From Erythrobacter aureus (GTDB lineage Bacteria; Pseudomonadota; Alphaproteobacteria; Sphingomonadales; Sphingomonadaceae), in NCBI RefSeq assembly GCF_003355455.1, contig NZ_CP031357.1, positions 474,501 through 538,500 of the forward strand: DNA of 64,000 bases. Direction: 5' to 3'. Within the stretch, counting starts at the first letter, position 1. Each line of letters opens with the position of its first letter. Below, piece after piece: positions 40,115 to 49,282 of the stretch. The notes under the pieces are model-generated. The model did not search any database. It was not told the origin of the DNA and worked only from the letters and a program-made list of their open reading frames with translations. A program made the translations under genes and the position numbers.

Positions 40115-41830
40115 ATGATCAGGATATTTTCCGGCCCGCTGATGGCAATAGCCCTTGCTGGCTGCGCCACAACCCCTCACCCCGTTATCGACACCGCGCC
40201 GACAGTGCCCGCCTTCGCGGGAGCGGTTTCGGCGGCCGATCCCCGTGCGCAAGCCGCCGGCGAAGACATGCTCGCTCGGGGCGGAAGCGCGACCGATGCG
40301 GCGATTGCCGTGATGCTGGCCTTGACCGTCGTCGAACCGCAGAGTTCGGGCATTGGAGGCGGCGGCTTCCTGGTGCGCGGAACGGCGGACGGGTCCGTCG
40401 GCACCTTCGATGGACGGGAAACGGCGCCCTCGGCGGCCACCCCGGAAAGGTTCCTTGATGAGGAAGGGAACGCCTTACCCCATATGGAAGCTGTCCGCAG
40501 CGGGCTGTCGGTCGGTATCCCGGGCAATATCGCCTTGGCAGCAAAAACCCACGCCGCCCATGGCAAGCTTGGCTGGGCAACCCTTTTCGATCCGGCGATC
40601 CGGCTTGCGCGAGAAGGGTTCAAGATGAACCCGCGCCTGCATGGCATGCTAGAACGAGCGAAGAACCGGTCCGCGCATACCGAAGAGGCGCGTGCATTGT
40701 TCTTCGATGCTGCAGGCGACCCTCTCCCCGTCGGCACCCGTCTGACCAATGAACGACTGGCCCGGACTTTCGAAGCGATCGCGGCGGCGGGGCCGAGAGC
40801 TTTCTATACGGGCAGCCTTGCCCGCGAGATCGCCGAAACGGTTTCCGCGGACACGCCGCGCGATGGCGCCATGTCCTATGCGGACATCACCGGTTACGAA
40901 GCCAAAACGCGCGATGGCGTATGCGGCACCTACCGCGCCTATCGGATATGCACCATGGGTCCGCCGACCTCGGGTGGTATCGCCGTGCTGCAGATTCTCG
41001 GCCAGCTCGAACGGTTCGATCTGACAGCCCTGGGGGTGGACAACCCGGCGACGTGGCACCTCTTCATCGAATCGCAGCGCCTCGCCTATGCCGATCGCGA
41101 GCTTTACCTCGCCGATAGCGATTTCGTTTCGGTCCCGGTCGCGGGTCTGATCGATCCGGATTATCTCGGCTCGCGCAGCGCGCTGATCGAGGCGGGCGCG
41201 GCCCTCGGCACGGTCACTGCGGGCATTCCGGAAGGTGCACCCACCGCCGCAGCGGACGGGAACGAGCCCGAAGAACACGGCACCTCCCATTTCGCGGTCG
41301 TCGACGCAGACAGCACAATGGTCAGCTACACCTCGACCATCGAAGGTGCATTCGGCTCGGGGCTCATGGCAGGGGGCTTCTTCCTCAACAATGAACTGAC
41401 CGATTTCAGCCGTTCGCCGGTCGTCGACGGCAAGCTCGTCGCCAATCGGGTCGAGGGCGGCAAACGACCGCGCAGCTCGATGTCGCCGACGGTCGTCTGG
41501 GACCCTGAAGGCAAGCCGTTCCTCGCCGTGGGCGCTGCCGGCGGCAGCACCATCCCCGTACAGACCGCGCGCGCCATCATCGGAGCGATCGATTTTCAGC
41601 TTTCGGCCGACGAAATCCTCGGCCTGCCCTTCGTCATGGCCTTTGGCGATCGTCTGTTGCTCGAGAAGGGGACCTGGCTCGAGGATCGGGCGGATGTTTT
41701 CCGGTCCTTGGGCCATCGGCAGGTATTTCTCCGCGAGGCGCCGGTGAAGGGCGGCGCGGTTCTGCGCACCGCCGCAGGTTGGAAAGCGGCCCGCGATCCG
41801 AGACTCGCGGACCAAATCCACACACCGTGA
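40115..41830 (+). CDS. ggt: Gamma-glutamyltransferase, predicted lipoprotein
   Basis: 571 aa from ATG 40115. Lipoprotein signal MIRIFSGPLMAIALAGCATT with lipobox LAGC, so membrane-anchored in the periplasm. Ntn-hydrolase: the autocleavage threonine is in EEHGTSHFAVVDADS, substrate and oxyanion residues in RPRSSMSPTVVWDPEG (S-S-M-S) and AVGAAGGSTIP. It cleaves glutathione and gamma-glutamyl peptides. The length is that of the uncleaved proenzyme. Preceded by pyrD with 10 bp spacing. Confidence 0.93.
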   Translation: MIRIFSGPLMAIALAGCATTPHPVIDTAPTVPAFAGAVSAADPRAQAAGEDMLARGGSATDAAIAVMLALTVVEPQSSGIGGGGFLVRGTADGSVGTFDGRETAPSAATPERFLDEEGNALPHMEAVRSGLSVGIPGNIALAAKTHAAHGKLGWATLFDPAIRLAREGFKMNPRLHGMLERAKNRSAHTEEARALFFDAAGDPLPVGTRLTNERLARTFEAIAAAGPRAFYTGSLAREIAETVSADTPRDGAMSYADITGYEAKTRDGVCGTYRAYRICTMGPPTSGGIAVLQILGQLERFDLTALGVDNPATWHLFIESQRLAYADRELYLADSDFVSVPVAGLIDPDYLGSRSALIEAGAALGTVTAGIPEGAPTAAADGNEPEEHGTSHFAVVDADSTMVSYTSTIEGAFGSGLMAGGFFLNNELTDFSRSPVVDGKLVANRVEGGKRPRSSMSPTVVWDPEGKPFLAVGAAGGSTIPVQTARAIIGAIDFQLSADEILGLPFVMAFGDRLLLEKGTWLEDRADVFRSLGHRQVFLREAPVKGGAVLRTAAGWKAARDPRLADQIHTP

Positions 41831-41924
41831 TCCGCATGGTCGGCGGCTTGCCGTAGCGCAGCGGGCATCCTAAGCCAGTGCCCATAAAACGACATATATA
41901 ATAAGAACTGCTGAGGAGCCTGCC

Positions 41925-43727
41925 GTGCTGACGGATATCGATTCAGCCAACAATCTCGTCGAACTCTTTCTCAAGCGCGCCGACGAAAAGGCCGACCAGC
42001 CTTTTCTCGGCGCCAAGATCGATGGCTCCTGGCAAACGCTGAGCTGGCGTGAAGCAGCCGACCAAATGTGCCTTCTGGCGGAAAATTTACGCGGATTGGG
42101 CCTGAAAGACGGCGATCGGGTGTGTCTGGTATCCGAGAACCGCCCTGAATGGTGTATCTCCGATCTCGCCATTATGGCGGCGGGCTGCATCACCGTCCCG
42201 GCCTATACGACCAATACGGAACGCGATCACGTCCACATTCTCGACAATTCGGGCGCGAAAGCGGTCATAGTATCGACCGAGAAACTGCTCAGGCCGCTCC
42301 ACGGCGCGCTTCAGGCTTCGGGCATTGCGGAACATGTGATCGGTATCGACGATCTGCACCGGCAGCAATCGGGCAGCTTCACCTTCCATAACTGGGATAA
42401 AATGCTCGAAGGCGAGGCGTCTGCCGCGCGCGGCGCCGTGGAACAGCGGATTTCCGGCATCGGCCGCGGCGACACCGCCTGTATTATCTATACGAGCGGC
42501 ACGGGCGGGGCTCCGCGCGGCGTCCTCCAGCATCACGGTGCAATCCTGTGCAACATTGCGGGGGCAGCGGAAATCCTGATCGAGGATTTCGGTATTGCCG
42601 AAGATGAAAGGTTTCTTTCCTTCCTCCCTCTCAGCCATGCCTACGAACATACTGGCGGGCAGTATCTGCCAATCAGCGTTGGCGCACAGATCTATTATGC
42701 CGAGGGACTCGAAAAGCTCGCCAGCAATATCGAGGAGACCCGGCCCACGATCATGGTCGTCGTTCCGCGCCTGTTCGAGGTATTGCGCACCCGGATCATG
42801 AAGCAGATCCAAAAGCAGGGCGGGCTCGCGGAAAAGCTGATGAACACCGCGCTCGAAGTGGGGGAACGGCGTGCAGCAGATAGCGCGAAATTCGGCGACG
42901 GGCTCAAGGATTTCGCAGTTACCCGCCTGCTCAAACCCAAAATTCGTCAACGCTTCGGCGGGCGGATCAAGGCCATGGTTTCCGGCGGAGCGCCGCTCAA
43001 TCCCGAAGTCGGCATTTTCTTCGACGCGATGGGCCTGACCATGCTGCAGGGCTATGGCCAGACCGAGGCCGGCCCGGTGATTAGCTGCAACCGTCCGGCG
43101 GCGGGGATTGCGATGCATTCGGTCGGCCCGGCCATGCGCGGGGTCGACATCAAGATCGCCGAGGATGGCGAGATTCTCGTGCGCGGCGAGCTGGTCATGC
43201 ACGGCTACTGGCAAAATGAGAGCGAGACCGCGCGTACGATCAAGGACGGCTGGCTGCACACCGGCGATATAGGCCATCTCGACGAGAAGGGCCGGATCGT
43301 CATCACCGACCGCAAGAAGGACATGATCGTCAACGACAAAGGCGACAACATTGCCCCGCAAAAGGTCGAGGGCATGCTGACGCTACAGCCAGAGATCGGT
43401 CAGGCGATGGTGGCGGGCGACAAGAAGCCCTATATCGTCGGCCTCATCGTGCCCGATGCCGAATGGACGCTCGAATGGTGCCGGGCGCAGGGCAAGCAGT
43501 TCGATTGCAAGAAGGTCCAGGAGCTACCCGAATTCCGCAATGCCATACGCGCTGCGATCGATCGCGTGAACAAGGACCTCTCGGTGGTCGAAAAGGTCCG
43601 CCAGTTCGCCTTTGCCGACGAGCCCTTCACCATCGAGAACGAGGAGATGACCCCCTCGATGAAAATCCGCCGGCACAAGATCAAGGAACGCTACGGCGAG
43701 CGGCTCGATAGGCTGTATCGGGCCTAA
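41925..43727 (+). CDS. Long-chain fatty acid-CoA ligase (AMP-forming)
   Basis: 600 aa. ANL superfamily: P-loop CIIYTSGTGGAPRGV (the usual TTG-x-PK is TGG-A-PR here), SFLPLSHAYEH, MLQGYGQTEAGPVIS, HTGDIGHLDEKGRI, ITDRKKDMIVNDKGDNIAP, and the catalytic lysine in MTPSMKIRRHKI. Activates fatty acids to acyl-CoA for beta-oxidation or lipid synthesis. Stop codon overlaps the convergent neighbour by 4 nt. Confidence 0.93.
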   Translation: MLTDIDSANNLVELFLKRADEKADQPFLGAKIDGSWQTLSWREAADQMCLLAENLRGLGLKDGDRVCLVSENRPEWCISDLAIMAAGCITVPAYTTNTERDHVHILDNSGAKAVIVSTEKLLRPLHGALQASGIAEHVIGIDDLHRQQSGSFTFHNWDKMLEGEASAARGAVEQRISGIGRGDTACIIYTSGTGGAPRGVLQHHGAILCNIAGAAEILIEDFGIAEDERFLSFLPLSHAYEHTGGQYLPISVGAQIYYAEGLEKLASNIEETRPTIMVVVPRLFEVLRTRIMKQIQKQGGLAEKLMNTALEVGERRAADSAKFGDGLKDFAVTRLLKPKIRQRFGGRIKAMVSGGAPLNPEVGIFFDAMGLTMLQGYGQTEAGPVISCNRPAAGIAMHSVGPAMRGVDIKIAEDGEILVRGELVMHGYWQNESETARTIKDGWLHTGDIGHLDEKGRIVITDRKKDMIVNDKGDNIAPQKVEGMLTLQPEIGQAMVAGDKKPYIVGLIVPDAEWTLEWCRAQGKQFDCKKVQELPEFRNAIRAAIDRVNKDLSVVEKVRQFAFADEPFTIENEEMTPSMKIRRHKIKERYGERLDRLYRA

Positions 43728-44251
43728 GCCGCCACTTCCTCGATGAATTCGGGATAGAAACTCGGCGCCCGGTCGCTCCAGCCGGGGGCGGTGGCGGCGG
43801 CTTCGCTGAGCGACTGCAGCAGCATCTTGCGGCGTTCCGGGCGGATGTGCGGCAGCGCGGCGGCGGCGCAGAAGGCGCTTGGCAGCCACGGACGAACATC
43901 GGCGGAGATCAAGCGTTCATAGAGGAAGCGGAAGGCGGAAAAGCTGTCGATCCGCTCCTGCGCCAGATCGAAGGCGGCAACCCGGGTAAGCTTCCCGACA
44001 AAGCCTTCGACGCTGTCGAGGCCCGATTGTTCGGGGATCGACTGGCGCAGCGCTTTCAGTTCCTGATAGGCGACATATTGGCTGCGGATTGCGGCGTTCT
44101 CGCTCGCATTACGGCCCCAGATGCGAAAGGCATCGCAGCGGCCGAGGCCGATATCGAGGCTGCGGCGGATATAGCGCTGCTCGGCGGCGGTCAGTCCGGC
44201 GAACTCGCGCATTTCGGCAATAGTGATCGATGCGGTACCCGTTACGGCCAT
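43724..44251 (-). CDS. Hypothetical protein
   Basis: 175 aa from ATG 44251 with GGGAG upstream; a GTG at 44260 adds three residues. Helical, no signal peptide: ITIAEMREFAGLTAAEQRYI, RCDAFRIWGRNASENAAIRS, RFLYERLISADVRPWLPSAF. I do not recognise the family; the C-terminal FYPEFIEEV is typical of conserved Erythrobacteraceae proteins I cannot name. Convergent with the acyl-CoA ligase. Confidence 0.72.
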   Translation of the reverse strand: MAVTGTASITIAEMREFAGLTAAEQRYIRRSLDIGLGRCDAFRIWGRNASENAAIRSQYVAYQELKALRQSIPEQSGLDSVEGFVGKLTRVAAFDLAQERIDSFSAFRFLYERLISADVRPWLPSAFCAAAALPHIRPERRKMLLQSLSEAAATAPGWSDRAPSFYPEFIEEVAA

Positions 44252-44427
44252 GATCGGCACTCCCTAGTTACGAGGTCGAGTGTCACCGAATATGGTTAAC
44301 AAGCGGTAAGCCGGGTCAGCGCTGGACTGGCTGCCTGCGCTTTCGCCATTCGGCCTTCGGGCCGATAGGCACAGTATCCCCTCGCGCTGCGTGTCTTCGC
44401 GAATGTTCGGGCGTCGCCTTCCAGGGG

Positions 44428-45399
44428 CTAGATCAATCCGGCCAGCGGGCTGCTCGGATCGGCATATTTACGCGTTGCCATCCGACCCGCGAGATAGGCA
44501 TCGCGCCCCGCCTCGACCGCCAGCTTCATCGCGCGGGCCATGCGGATCGGGTCCTGGGCCTCGGCGATGGCGGTGTTCATCAGCACACCGTCGCAACCGA
44601 GTTCCATCGCCACCGCCGCATCGCTGGCTGTGCCGACGCCCGCATCGACCAGCACCGGAACGCTTGCACCCTCTATGATCAGGCGGATGGTGACGCGATT
44701 CTGGATTCCCAGACCCGAGCCGATCGGCGCGCCCAGTGGCATGACGGCGACCGCGCCCGCATCCTCGAGCTGCTTGGCGGCGATCGGGTCGTCGACGCAA
44801 TAGACCATCGGCAGAAACCCTTCCTTGGCCAGGGTCTCGGTCGCGGTGAGTGTTTCGCGCATATCGGGATAGAGCGTTTTGGCTTCGCCCAGGACTTCCA
44901 GCTTGACGAGGTCCCAACCGCCGGCTTCGCGCGCCAGCCGCAGTGTGCGGATCGCATCGTCCGCAGTGAAGCAGCCAGCAGTGTTGGGCAGATAGGTGAC
45001 TTTCTTCGGATCGATGTAATCGGTCAGCATCGGCGCTTTCGGATCGCTGACATTGACGCGGCGCACGGCCACGGTGACGATTTCCGCACCCGATGCCTCG
45101 AGCGCGGCGGCATTCTGCTCGAAATCCCGGTACTTGCCGGTGCCCACGATCAGGCGGCTTGTGAATGTGCGCCCGGCGACCGACCATGTATCATCGCCCT
45201 GGCCGCCCCCCACGAAATGAACGATTTCCAGCGTGTCGCCCTCGGCGATCGCGTGATCGGCGAGGGCGCTGCGCGGCGCGATGGTGCCATTGTGCTCCAC
45301 CGCGACCTTGGCGGGATCGAGTTCCAGCTCTTTCACGAGCTGAGCGATGGTGGTGGCGGCAGTGCGGCGGCTCTCGCCGTTTACGGTCAGGGCAATCAT
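44428..45399 (-). CDS. thiG: ThiS-ThiG fusion, sulfur carrier plus thiazole synthase
   Basis: 323 aa from ATG 45399. Residues 1-65 are a ThiS-like ubiquitin fold (MIALTVNGESRRTAA, VAVEHNGTIAPRS, EIVHFVGGG) ending in the Gly-Gly used for thiocarboxylation. ThiG follows, with the Schiff-base lysine in IVGTGKYRDF, then VAVRRVNVSD, LPNTAGCFTADDA, VMPLGAPIGSGLGI and VPVLVDAGVGTASDAAVAME. It makes the thiazole of thiamine. No TPP riboswitch was seen upstream. The ThiS tail is internal, so the glycines are not C-terminal unless the protein is processed. Confidence 0.93.
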   Translation of the reverse strand: MIALTVNGESRRTAATTIAQLVKELELDPAKVAVEHNGTIAPRSALADHAIAEGDTLEIVHFVGGGQGDDTWSVAGRTFTSRLIVGTGKYRDFEQNAAALEASGAEIVTVAVRRVNVSDPKAPMLTDYIDPKKVTYLPNTAGCFTADDAIRTLRLAREAGGWDLVKLEVLGEAKTLYPDMRETLTATETLAKEGFLPMVYCVDDPIAAKQLEDAGAVAVMPLGAPIGSGLGIQNRVTIRLIIEGASVPVLVDAGVGTASDAAVAMELGCDGVLMNTAIAEAQDPIRMARAMKLAVEAGRDAYLAGRMATRKYADPSSPLAGLI

Positions 45400-45409
45400 G
45401 CCGCCCGAC

Positions 45410-45814
45410 TTAGTCCCCGCAGCGCTCCTTGCAAGCGGAGGAATGCACATGGCGCAGATTGAGGATATGTCCGAACGAAACCAGCGCGACGCCGATGATG
45501 GTCAGGACGGCTTCCTTGATACCGTGCGGAACCGCCAGCGCGGCACCCATGAAAGTGAGGCCGGTCATGGCAATGACAAAGGGTGCGGCCATGCGGTGGC
45601 GCAGCGCGCCCCAACCGATCGCCACGCCCGCGATCAGGGTTGCCAGCAGGAGCCCGATCTCGTGAATTTCGGGAGCCAGGAAAAGTTCGCCCCCAATTCC
45701 CAGGCCCGACACGAGCACGATCGACAGCAGGCAATGCAATGCACAGGCCCCGGAAAGAAAAATTCCCGCCCGGTCAAGCCTCCGACGAATCGGCAAGATG
45801 GCGCGTTGCAGCAT
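45410..45814 (-). CDS. MerC domain membrane protein
   Basis: 134 aa with four predicted membrane helices. LSGACALHCLLSIVLVSG carries the Cys-x-x-x-Cys pair of MerC; later LLLATLIAGVAIGWGALRH, TGLTFMGAALAV and LTIIGVALVSFGHILNL. The C-terminus has HSSACKERCGD, possibly metal-binding. MerC proteins import mercury, but many chromosomal members have other or unknown metal roles. Lies 10 bp upstream of thiSG. Confidence 0.88.
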   Translation of the reverse strand: MLQRAILPIRRRLDRAGIFLSGACALHCLLSIVLVSGLGIGGELFLAPEIHEIGLLLATLIAGVAIGWGALRHRMAAPFVIAMTGLTFMGAALAVPHGIKEAVLTIIGVALVSFGHILNLRHVHSSACKERCGD

Positions 45815-45956
45815 GGCATGGCAGTTATGTTATGTTGTATCCCGTTTCAAGGAAAACCGCTTGGGGATCGTCTCTTTTCATCGATTGCGACGGCCGGGCT
45901 GGCGCTTGTCCGTTTTGCACTTGCACTGCGCTCGCGTGGAAACCACAGACAGAGCC

Positions 45957-46982
45957 ATGTCTGAAACCAGCAGAAACACGCGACCGGTCGCCTTGGCAAA
46001 CTGGCTGCTCGTCGTCGCGACGATGGTTGTCCTGATGGTCGCCGTGGGCGGTATCACACGTTTGACCGAAAGCGGCCTGTCGATCACCCAGTGGAAACCG
46101 ATTACCGGTGCCATCCCGCCGCTTACGGAAAGCGCGTGGCAGGCCGAATTCGATCTTTATAAGGCCACCGGCGAATACAAGCATGTCACCGGACCAGCGG
46201 GCATGGATCTCGCCGCCTTCAAGTTCATCTTTTTCTGGGAGTGGTTTCACCGCCTGCTGGGCCGCTTGATCGGACTGGCCTTTGCGTTGCCGCTCGCCTG
46301 GTTCTGGATACGCGGCGCGATCCCGCAGGGCTACAAATGGCGGCTGGTGGCGCTGCTGGCCCTGGGTGGGCTCCAGGGCGTGTTCGGCTGGTTCATGGTG
46401 CGCAGCGGACTTGCCGGAACGATGACCGATGTGAGTCACTTCTGGCTTTCCATCCACCTGCTCACAGCGCTTTTCACGCTTGGCGGGCTGGTCTGGACCG
46501 CGCTCGACCTCAGGCAACTGGCAAGGGGCAATTCCAGGCCCGCGCGCTGGGTCTTCACGGCGAGCTGGGCTGGCGGCATCCTTTTCATCCAGCTCCTTCT
46601 GGGTGCGTGGGTGGCGGGCCTCAACGCCGGGCTCGCCTCGGACACCTGGCCCTTGATGCAGGGGCGGCTGGTTCCCGAATATGACAGTTCGCGCGGCTTC
46701 CTTTACGCGATCACACACGATCCCTTCCTTATACACTTCCTGCACCGCTGGTGGGCCTGGGTCGCGGTGGTGGCGCTGGTCGTGATGGCGAGACGGGTGA
46801 AACCGCTCGCGCGACCGGCCTCGATCGCGATCCATTCTGCCTTCGGTACACAGATATTGCTCGGGATCGCGACGGTCTGGACCGGCGTCGCGCTATGGGT
46901 CGCGGTGGCGCACCAAGTGGTCGGCGCGCTGCTGGTCGCCAGCTTCGCCTGGGGTGCCCACGCGCTCGGTCGCAGATCGTGA
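45957..46982 (+). CDS. ctaA: Heme A synthase (COX15/CtaA)
   Basis: 341 aa from ATG 45957. Eight membrane helices. Heme-ligand histidines in WEWFHRLLGRLIGLAF, WLSIHLLTALFTLGG, IHFLHRWWAWVAVVAL and VAHQVVGALLVASF; TRLTESGLSITQWKPITGA is the family N-terminal signature. Oxidises heme O to heme A for cytochrome c oxidase in the inner membrane. Ends in a GTGA overlap with cutA. Confidence 0.95.
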   Translation: MSETSRNTRPVALANWLLVVATMVVLMVAVGGITRLTESGLSITQWKPITGAIPPLTESAWQAEFDLYKATGEYKHVTGPAGMDLAAFKFIFFWEWFHRLLGRLIGLAFALPLAWFWIRGAIPQGYKWRLVALLALGGLQGVFGWFMVRSGLAGTMTDVSHFWLSIHLLTALFTLGGLVWTALDLRQLARGNSRPARWVFTASWAGGILFIQLLLGAWVAGLNAGLASDTWPLMQGRLVPEYDSSRGFLYAITHDPFLIHFLHRWWAWVAVVALVVMARRVKPLARPASIAIHSAFGTQILLGIATVWTGVALWVAVAHQVVGALLVASFAWGAHALGRRS

Positions 46983-47284
46983 CCGCGCTGATTTATTGTC
47001 CCTTTCCGGATGCGGCGAGCGCAGAGGCCATAGGCCGTGCTCTGATCGAGGAACGCCTCGTGGCCTGCATCAATATCGGCTCGCCGGTCCGATCGATCTT
47101 CGCGTGGGAGGGAACGGTCGATGAAGGCGAGGAAGCCCCCTGCCTTTTGAAGACGTCGAGCAAACTGCTCGCGCGGGCCATTGCGCGTCTCGAAGACTTG
47201 CACCCCTATGATACCCCCGCAATAGTGGGCTGGAATTGCGACGCAGCCGGGCGGGCAACGGAACGCTGGCTCGGTGCTATATAA
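46979..47284 (+). CDS. cutA: CutA divalent-cation tolerance protein
   Basis: 101 aa from GTG 46979, overlapping the ctaA stop. The trimeric CutA fold is recognised by LIEERLVACINIGSPVRSIF, WEGTVDEGEEAPCLLKTSS and HPYDTPAIVGW. Linked to copper tolerance in E. coli, with a signalling-like PII fold; exact role unclear. Longer upstream frames belong to ctaA. Confidence 0.93.
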   Translation: MTALIYCPFPDAASAEAIGRALIEERLVACINIGSPVRSIFAWEGTVDEGEEAPCLLKTSSKLLARAIARLEDLHPYDTPAIVGWNCDAAGRATERWLGAI

Positions 47285-47305
47285 CGTCGACAAACGGGGG
47301 CATTG

Positions 47306-47878
47306 TTGAGAACGATCGACCGCAGGGAGAGTCTACAGCTTTTCACCGGACTGGCCTCAGCAGCCATGCTCTTCATTTCTGGCGGTCCGGCCTTCGCTGC
47401 GCAGGGCACCGCAATCACCTTCCCGCGTGGCGAATTCATCCTCCGCCGAGAGCTCGAACGGGAAATGGCGCGTAGAGCCACACTGCTGGTCGCGCGCGCA
47501 TGGCGTGGACGCTTCGAAACCGATGGCGAGACGGCACTGGTCACCGGCGAACAGATATCGAGCCGGGTTGTCGCCCCCGCTCATCTCGAGCCCATCGCCG
47601 CCATCGAGCGCGAACGGCGCTCTTCCGGACCATTCCCCGCGCGTCTCGACATGGACGGCAGGATTGTAGGCGAAGCAACCGGATCCGCCGCTGGCAAGGC
47701 CGAAGCAGTGAAGGCGGCCATGGCCGTGCTGGAACGTGCGGGCCACACACTTGGCCAATTGCACGAAAGCAAGGCCTATCTCGATCGTTTGGCCAGCTCG
47801 GCCGACGCCATGACGAGAAAGATTCCGGCGGATCTCTTCTTTCCGGTAGTGGGGAGGCAAGCGAACGCAGGGCGCTGA
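47306..47878 (+). CDS. Hypothetical exported protein, probably frameshifted at the 3' end
   Basis: About 190 aa from TTG 47306 (TTG 47303 possible). N-terminal export signal with twin arginines (TIDRRESLQLFTGLASAAML, cleavage near AFAAQ). No family recognised; ITFPRGEFILRRELEREMAR and IPADLFFP are distinctive. After 47850 protein-like sequence continues in other frames: SGEASERRALTLPG, then EEGQVSVFLKASAGPGGLLD to ARESWSLRLE and TAG at 48034. Two one-base deletions would explain this, giving an original protein of about 240 aa. Confidence 0.6.
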   Translation: MRTIDRRESLQLFTGLASAAMLFISGGPAFAAQGTAITFPRGEFILRRELEREMARRATLLVARAWRGRFETDGETALVTGEQISSRVVAPAHLEPIAAIERERRSSGPFPARLDMDGRIVGEATGSAAGKAEAVKAAMAVLERAGHTLGQLHESKAYLDRLASSADAMTRKIPADLFFPVVGRQANAGR

Positions 47879-48034
47879 CGCTGCCTGGGGAGAGGAAGGC
47901 CAGGTTTCTGTATTTCTCAAGGCCAGCGCTGGTCCGGGAGGCTTGCTCGATACGTTCGAACGCCGAATTGCCACTCGGGTAAGGGACGATGCGCGCCTGG
48001 CTCGCGAAAGCTGGTCTCTGCGCCTCGAATAGGC

Positions 48035-48194
48035 TGTGGTTTTATTTTACCTCCCCTGACACGCGCGGAATTGCTTGACTACAGCGTCAAGGAACGTCAT
48101 TTGCCGCCCGCTTTGCGGATCCGTTTGCGCGGATTCGCCGACTGACGCCGGCGCCTTAGGGACCCGGCACGAACACTAGGAACGGAAACCAGCC
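48035..48194 (+). promoter_or_regulatory. rplM leader and possible promoter
   Basis: TTGACT (48075-48080) and CATTTG (48098-48103), spaced 17 bp, form a candidate promoter, giving a leader of about 85 nt before rplM. The leader contains short inverted segments (GCGGATCC, GCGCGGATTCGCC) that could fold. The rest of the 316-bp gap from 47879 is mostly the frameshifted tail of the previous gene. Confidence 0.35.
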
Positions 48195-48674
48195 ATGAAG
48201 GCTCTCACGAAGACCACCCGGTCGATCAAACCGGCAGAGGTCGAAAAGAAGTGGCACATCATCGACGCCGAAGGTCTCGTCGTCGGTCGTGTCGCGGCGA
48301 TTATCGCCAACATCCTGCGCGGCAAGCACAAGCCGAGCTACACCCCGCACGTCGATTGCGGCGACCACGTCGTCGTCGTCAATGCCGACAAGGTGAAATT
48401 CACCGGCAAGAAGCTGAACGACAAGGTGTATTACAAGCACACCGGCCACCCGGGCGGCATCAAGGAAACCACTCCGGCCAAGGTGCTGGAAGGCAAGTTT
48501 CCCGAGCGCGTCCTGGAGAAGGCCGTGGAACGCATGATTCCGCGTGGCCCGCTTGGCCGTGCACAGATGCGCGCCCTCCACGTATTCGCCGGCACCGAGC
48601 ATCCCTATGACGGCCAGAAGCCCGAAAAGCTCGACGTTGCCTCGATGAACCGCAAGAACAAGGTTGTCGCGTAA
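48195..48674 (+). CDS. rplM: 50S ribosomal protein L13
   Basis: 159 aa. WHIIDAEGLVVGRVAAIIAN, GKHKPSYTPHVDCGDHVVVV, KVYYKHTGHPGGIKET and MIPRGPLGRAQMRALHVFAG are the universal L13 blocks. Early-binding protein of the large subunit. Overlaps rpsI by TAATG, the standard rplM-rpsI order. Confidence 0.97.
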   Translation: MKALTKTTRSIKPAEVEKKWHIIDAEGLVVGRVAAIIANILRGKHKPSYTPHVDCGDHVVVVNADKVKFTGKKLNDKVYYKHTGHPGGIKETTPAKVLEGKFPERVLEKAVERMIPRGPLGRAQMRALHVFAGTEHPYDGQKPEKLDVASMNRKNKVVA

Positions 48675-49210
48675 TGGCCCCCGAATCGCCGAACGAAACC
48701 AAGAACGAAACCGTCTCGGATCTCGCCGATCTGAAGGACATCGCCGGTGACGCGCCCGAGGGCGACGCCGCCGATATCGCAGCCACCGCCGAAGTCCCCC
48801 TGCGCGAGCAGGAGCTGGACAAGGAAGGCCGCGCTTATGCCACCGGTCGCCGCAAGGACGCTACCGCTCGCGTGTGGCTCAAGCCCGGCAGCGGCAAGGT
48901 CACTGTCAACGGCAAGGACCAGGAAGTCTATTTCGCACGTCCGACGCTGCGCCTGATCATCGACCAGCCCTTCACGATCACCGATCGCCAAGGCCAGTAC
49001 GATGTCGTCGCCACCGTTCGCGGCGGCGGCCTTTCGGGCCAGGCCGGCGCCGTCAAGCACGGCATTTCGCAGGCTCTCGCAAAGTACGAGCCCGCGCTGC
49101 GCGGCACGGTCAAGGCCGCTGGCTTCCTGACCCGCGATAGCCGCGTGGTCGAGCGTAAGAAGTACGGCCGCGCCAAGGCACGCCGCAGCTTCCAGTTCTC
49201 GAAGCGCTAA
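48674..49210 (+). CDS. rpsI: 30S ribosomal protein S9 with acidic N-terminal extension
   Basis: 178 aa, whereas S9 is usually about 130. The S9 core starts near residue 55 (YATGRRKDATARVWLKPGSG) and ends with the conserved KKYGRAKARRSFQFSKR, whose tail reaches the P-site tRNA. Residues 1-50 are acidic and alanine-rich (DLADLKDIAGDAPEGDAADI). Extended S9 occurs in other alphaproteobacteria, as I recall. The start overlaps the rplM stop and there is no later ATG before the core, so the extension is probably real. Confidence 0.96.
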   Translation: MAPESPNETKNETVSDLADLKDIAGDAPEGDAADIAATAEVPLREQELDKEGRAYATGRRKDATARVWLKPGSGKVTVNGKDQEVYFARPTLRLIIDQPFTITDRQGQYDVVATVRGGGLSGQAGAVKHGISQALAKYEPALRGTVKAAGFLTRDSRVVERKKYGRAKARRSFQFSKR

Positions 49211-49236
49211 GGCTTTACCCGATCATTGGATCACCA

Positions 49237-49270
49237 GGGGGGCGGTTCCGCAAGGGGCCGCCCTTCTTTC
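49237..49270 (+). terminator. Terminator of rplM-rpsI
   Basis: GGGCGG (49240-49245) pairs with CCGCCC (49258-49263) around a 12-nt loop, followed by the T-rich TTCTTTC. It begins about 30 nt after the rpsI stop and lies before the convergent small gene. Confidence 0.65.
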
Positions 49271-49282
49271 TTGCGTGTCCGC

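Noticed and set aside
44290..44427. Part of RNase P RNA, because ACCCGGCTTA appears on the minus strand
   Set aside because: The other universal RNase P blocks (GAGGAAAGTCC and the AGA-ATGA region) are absent, and thiG occupies the space where the rest would be.
45300..45500. TPP riboswitch in front of thiSG
   Set aside because: No CTGAGA or ACCTGATC-type conserved blocks were found upstream; the region is occupied by merC.
45825..45850. Zur/Fur-like box (GTTATGTTATGTTG) between merC and ctaA
   Set aside because: Only half of a palindrome is convincing; not enough to call a site.
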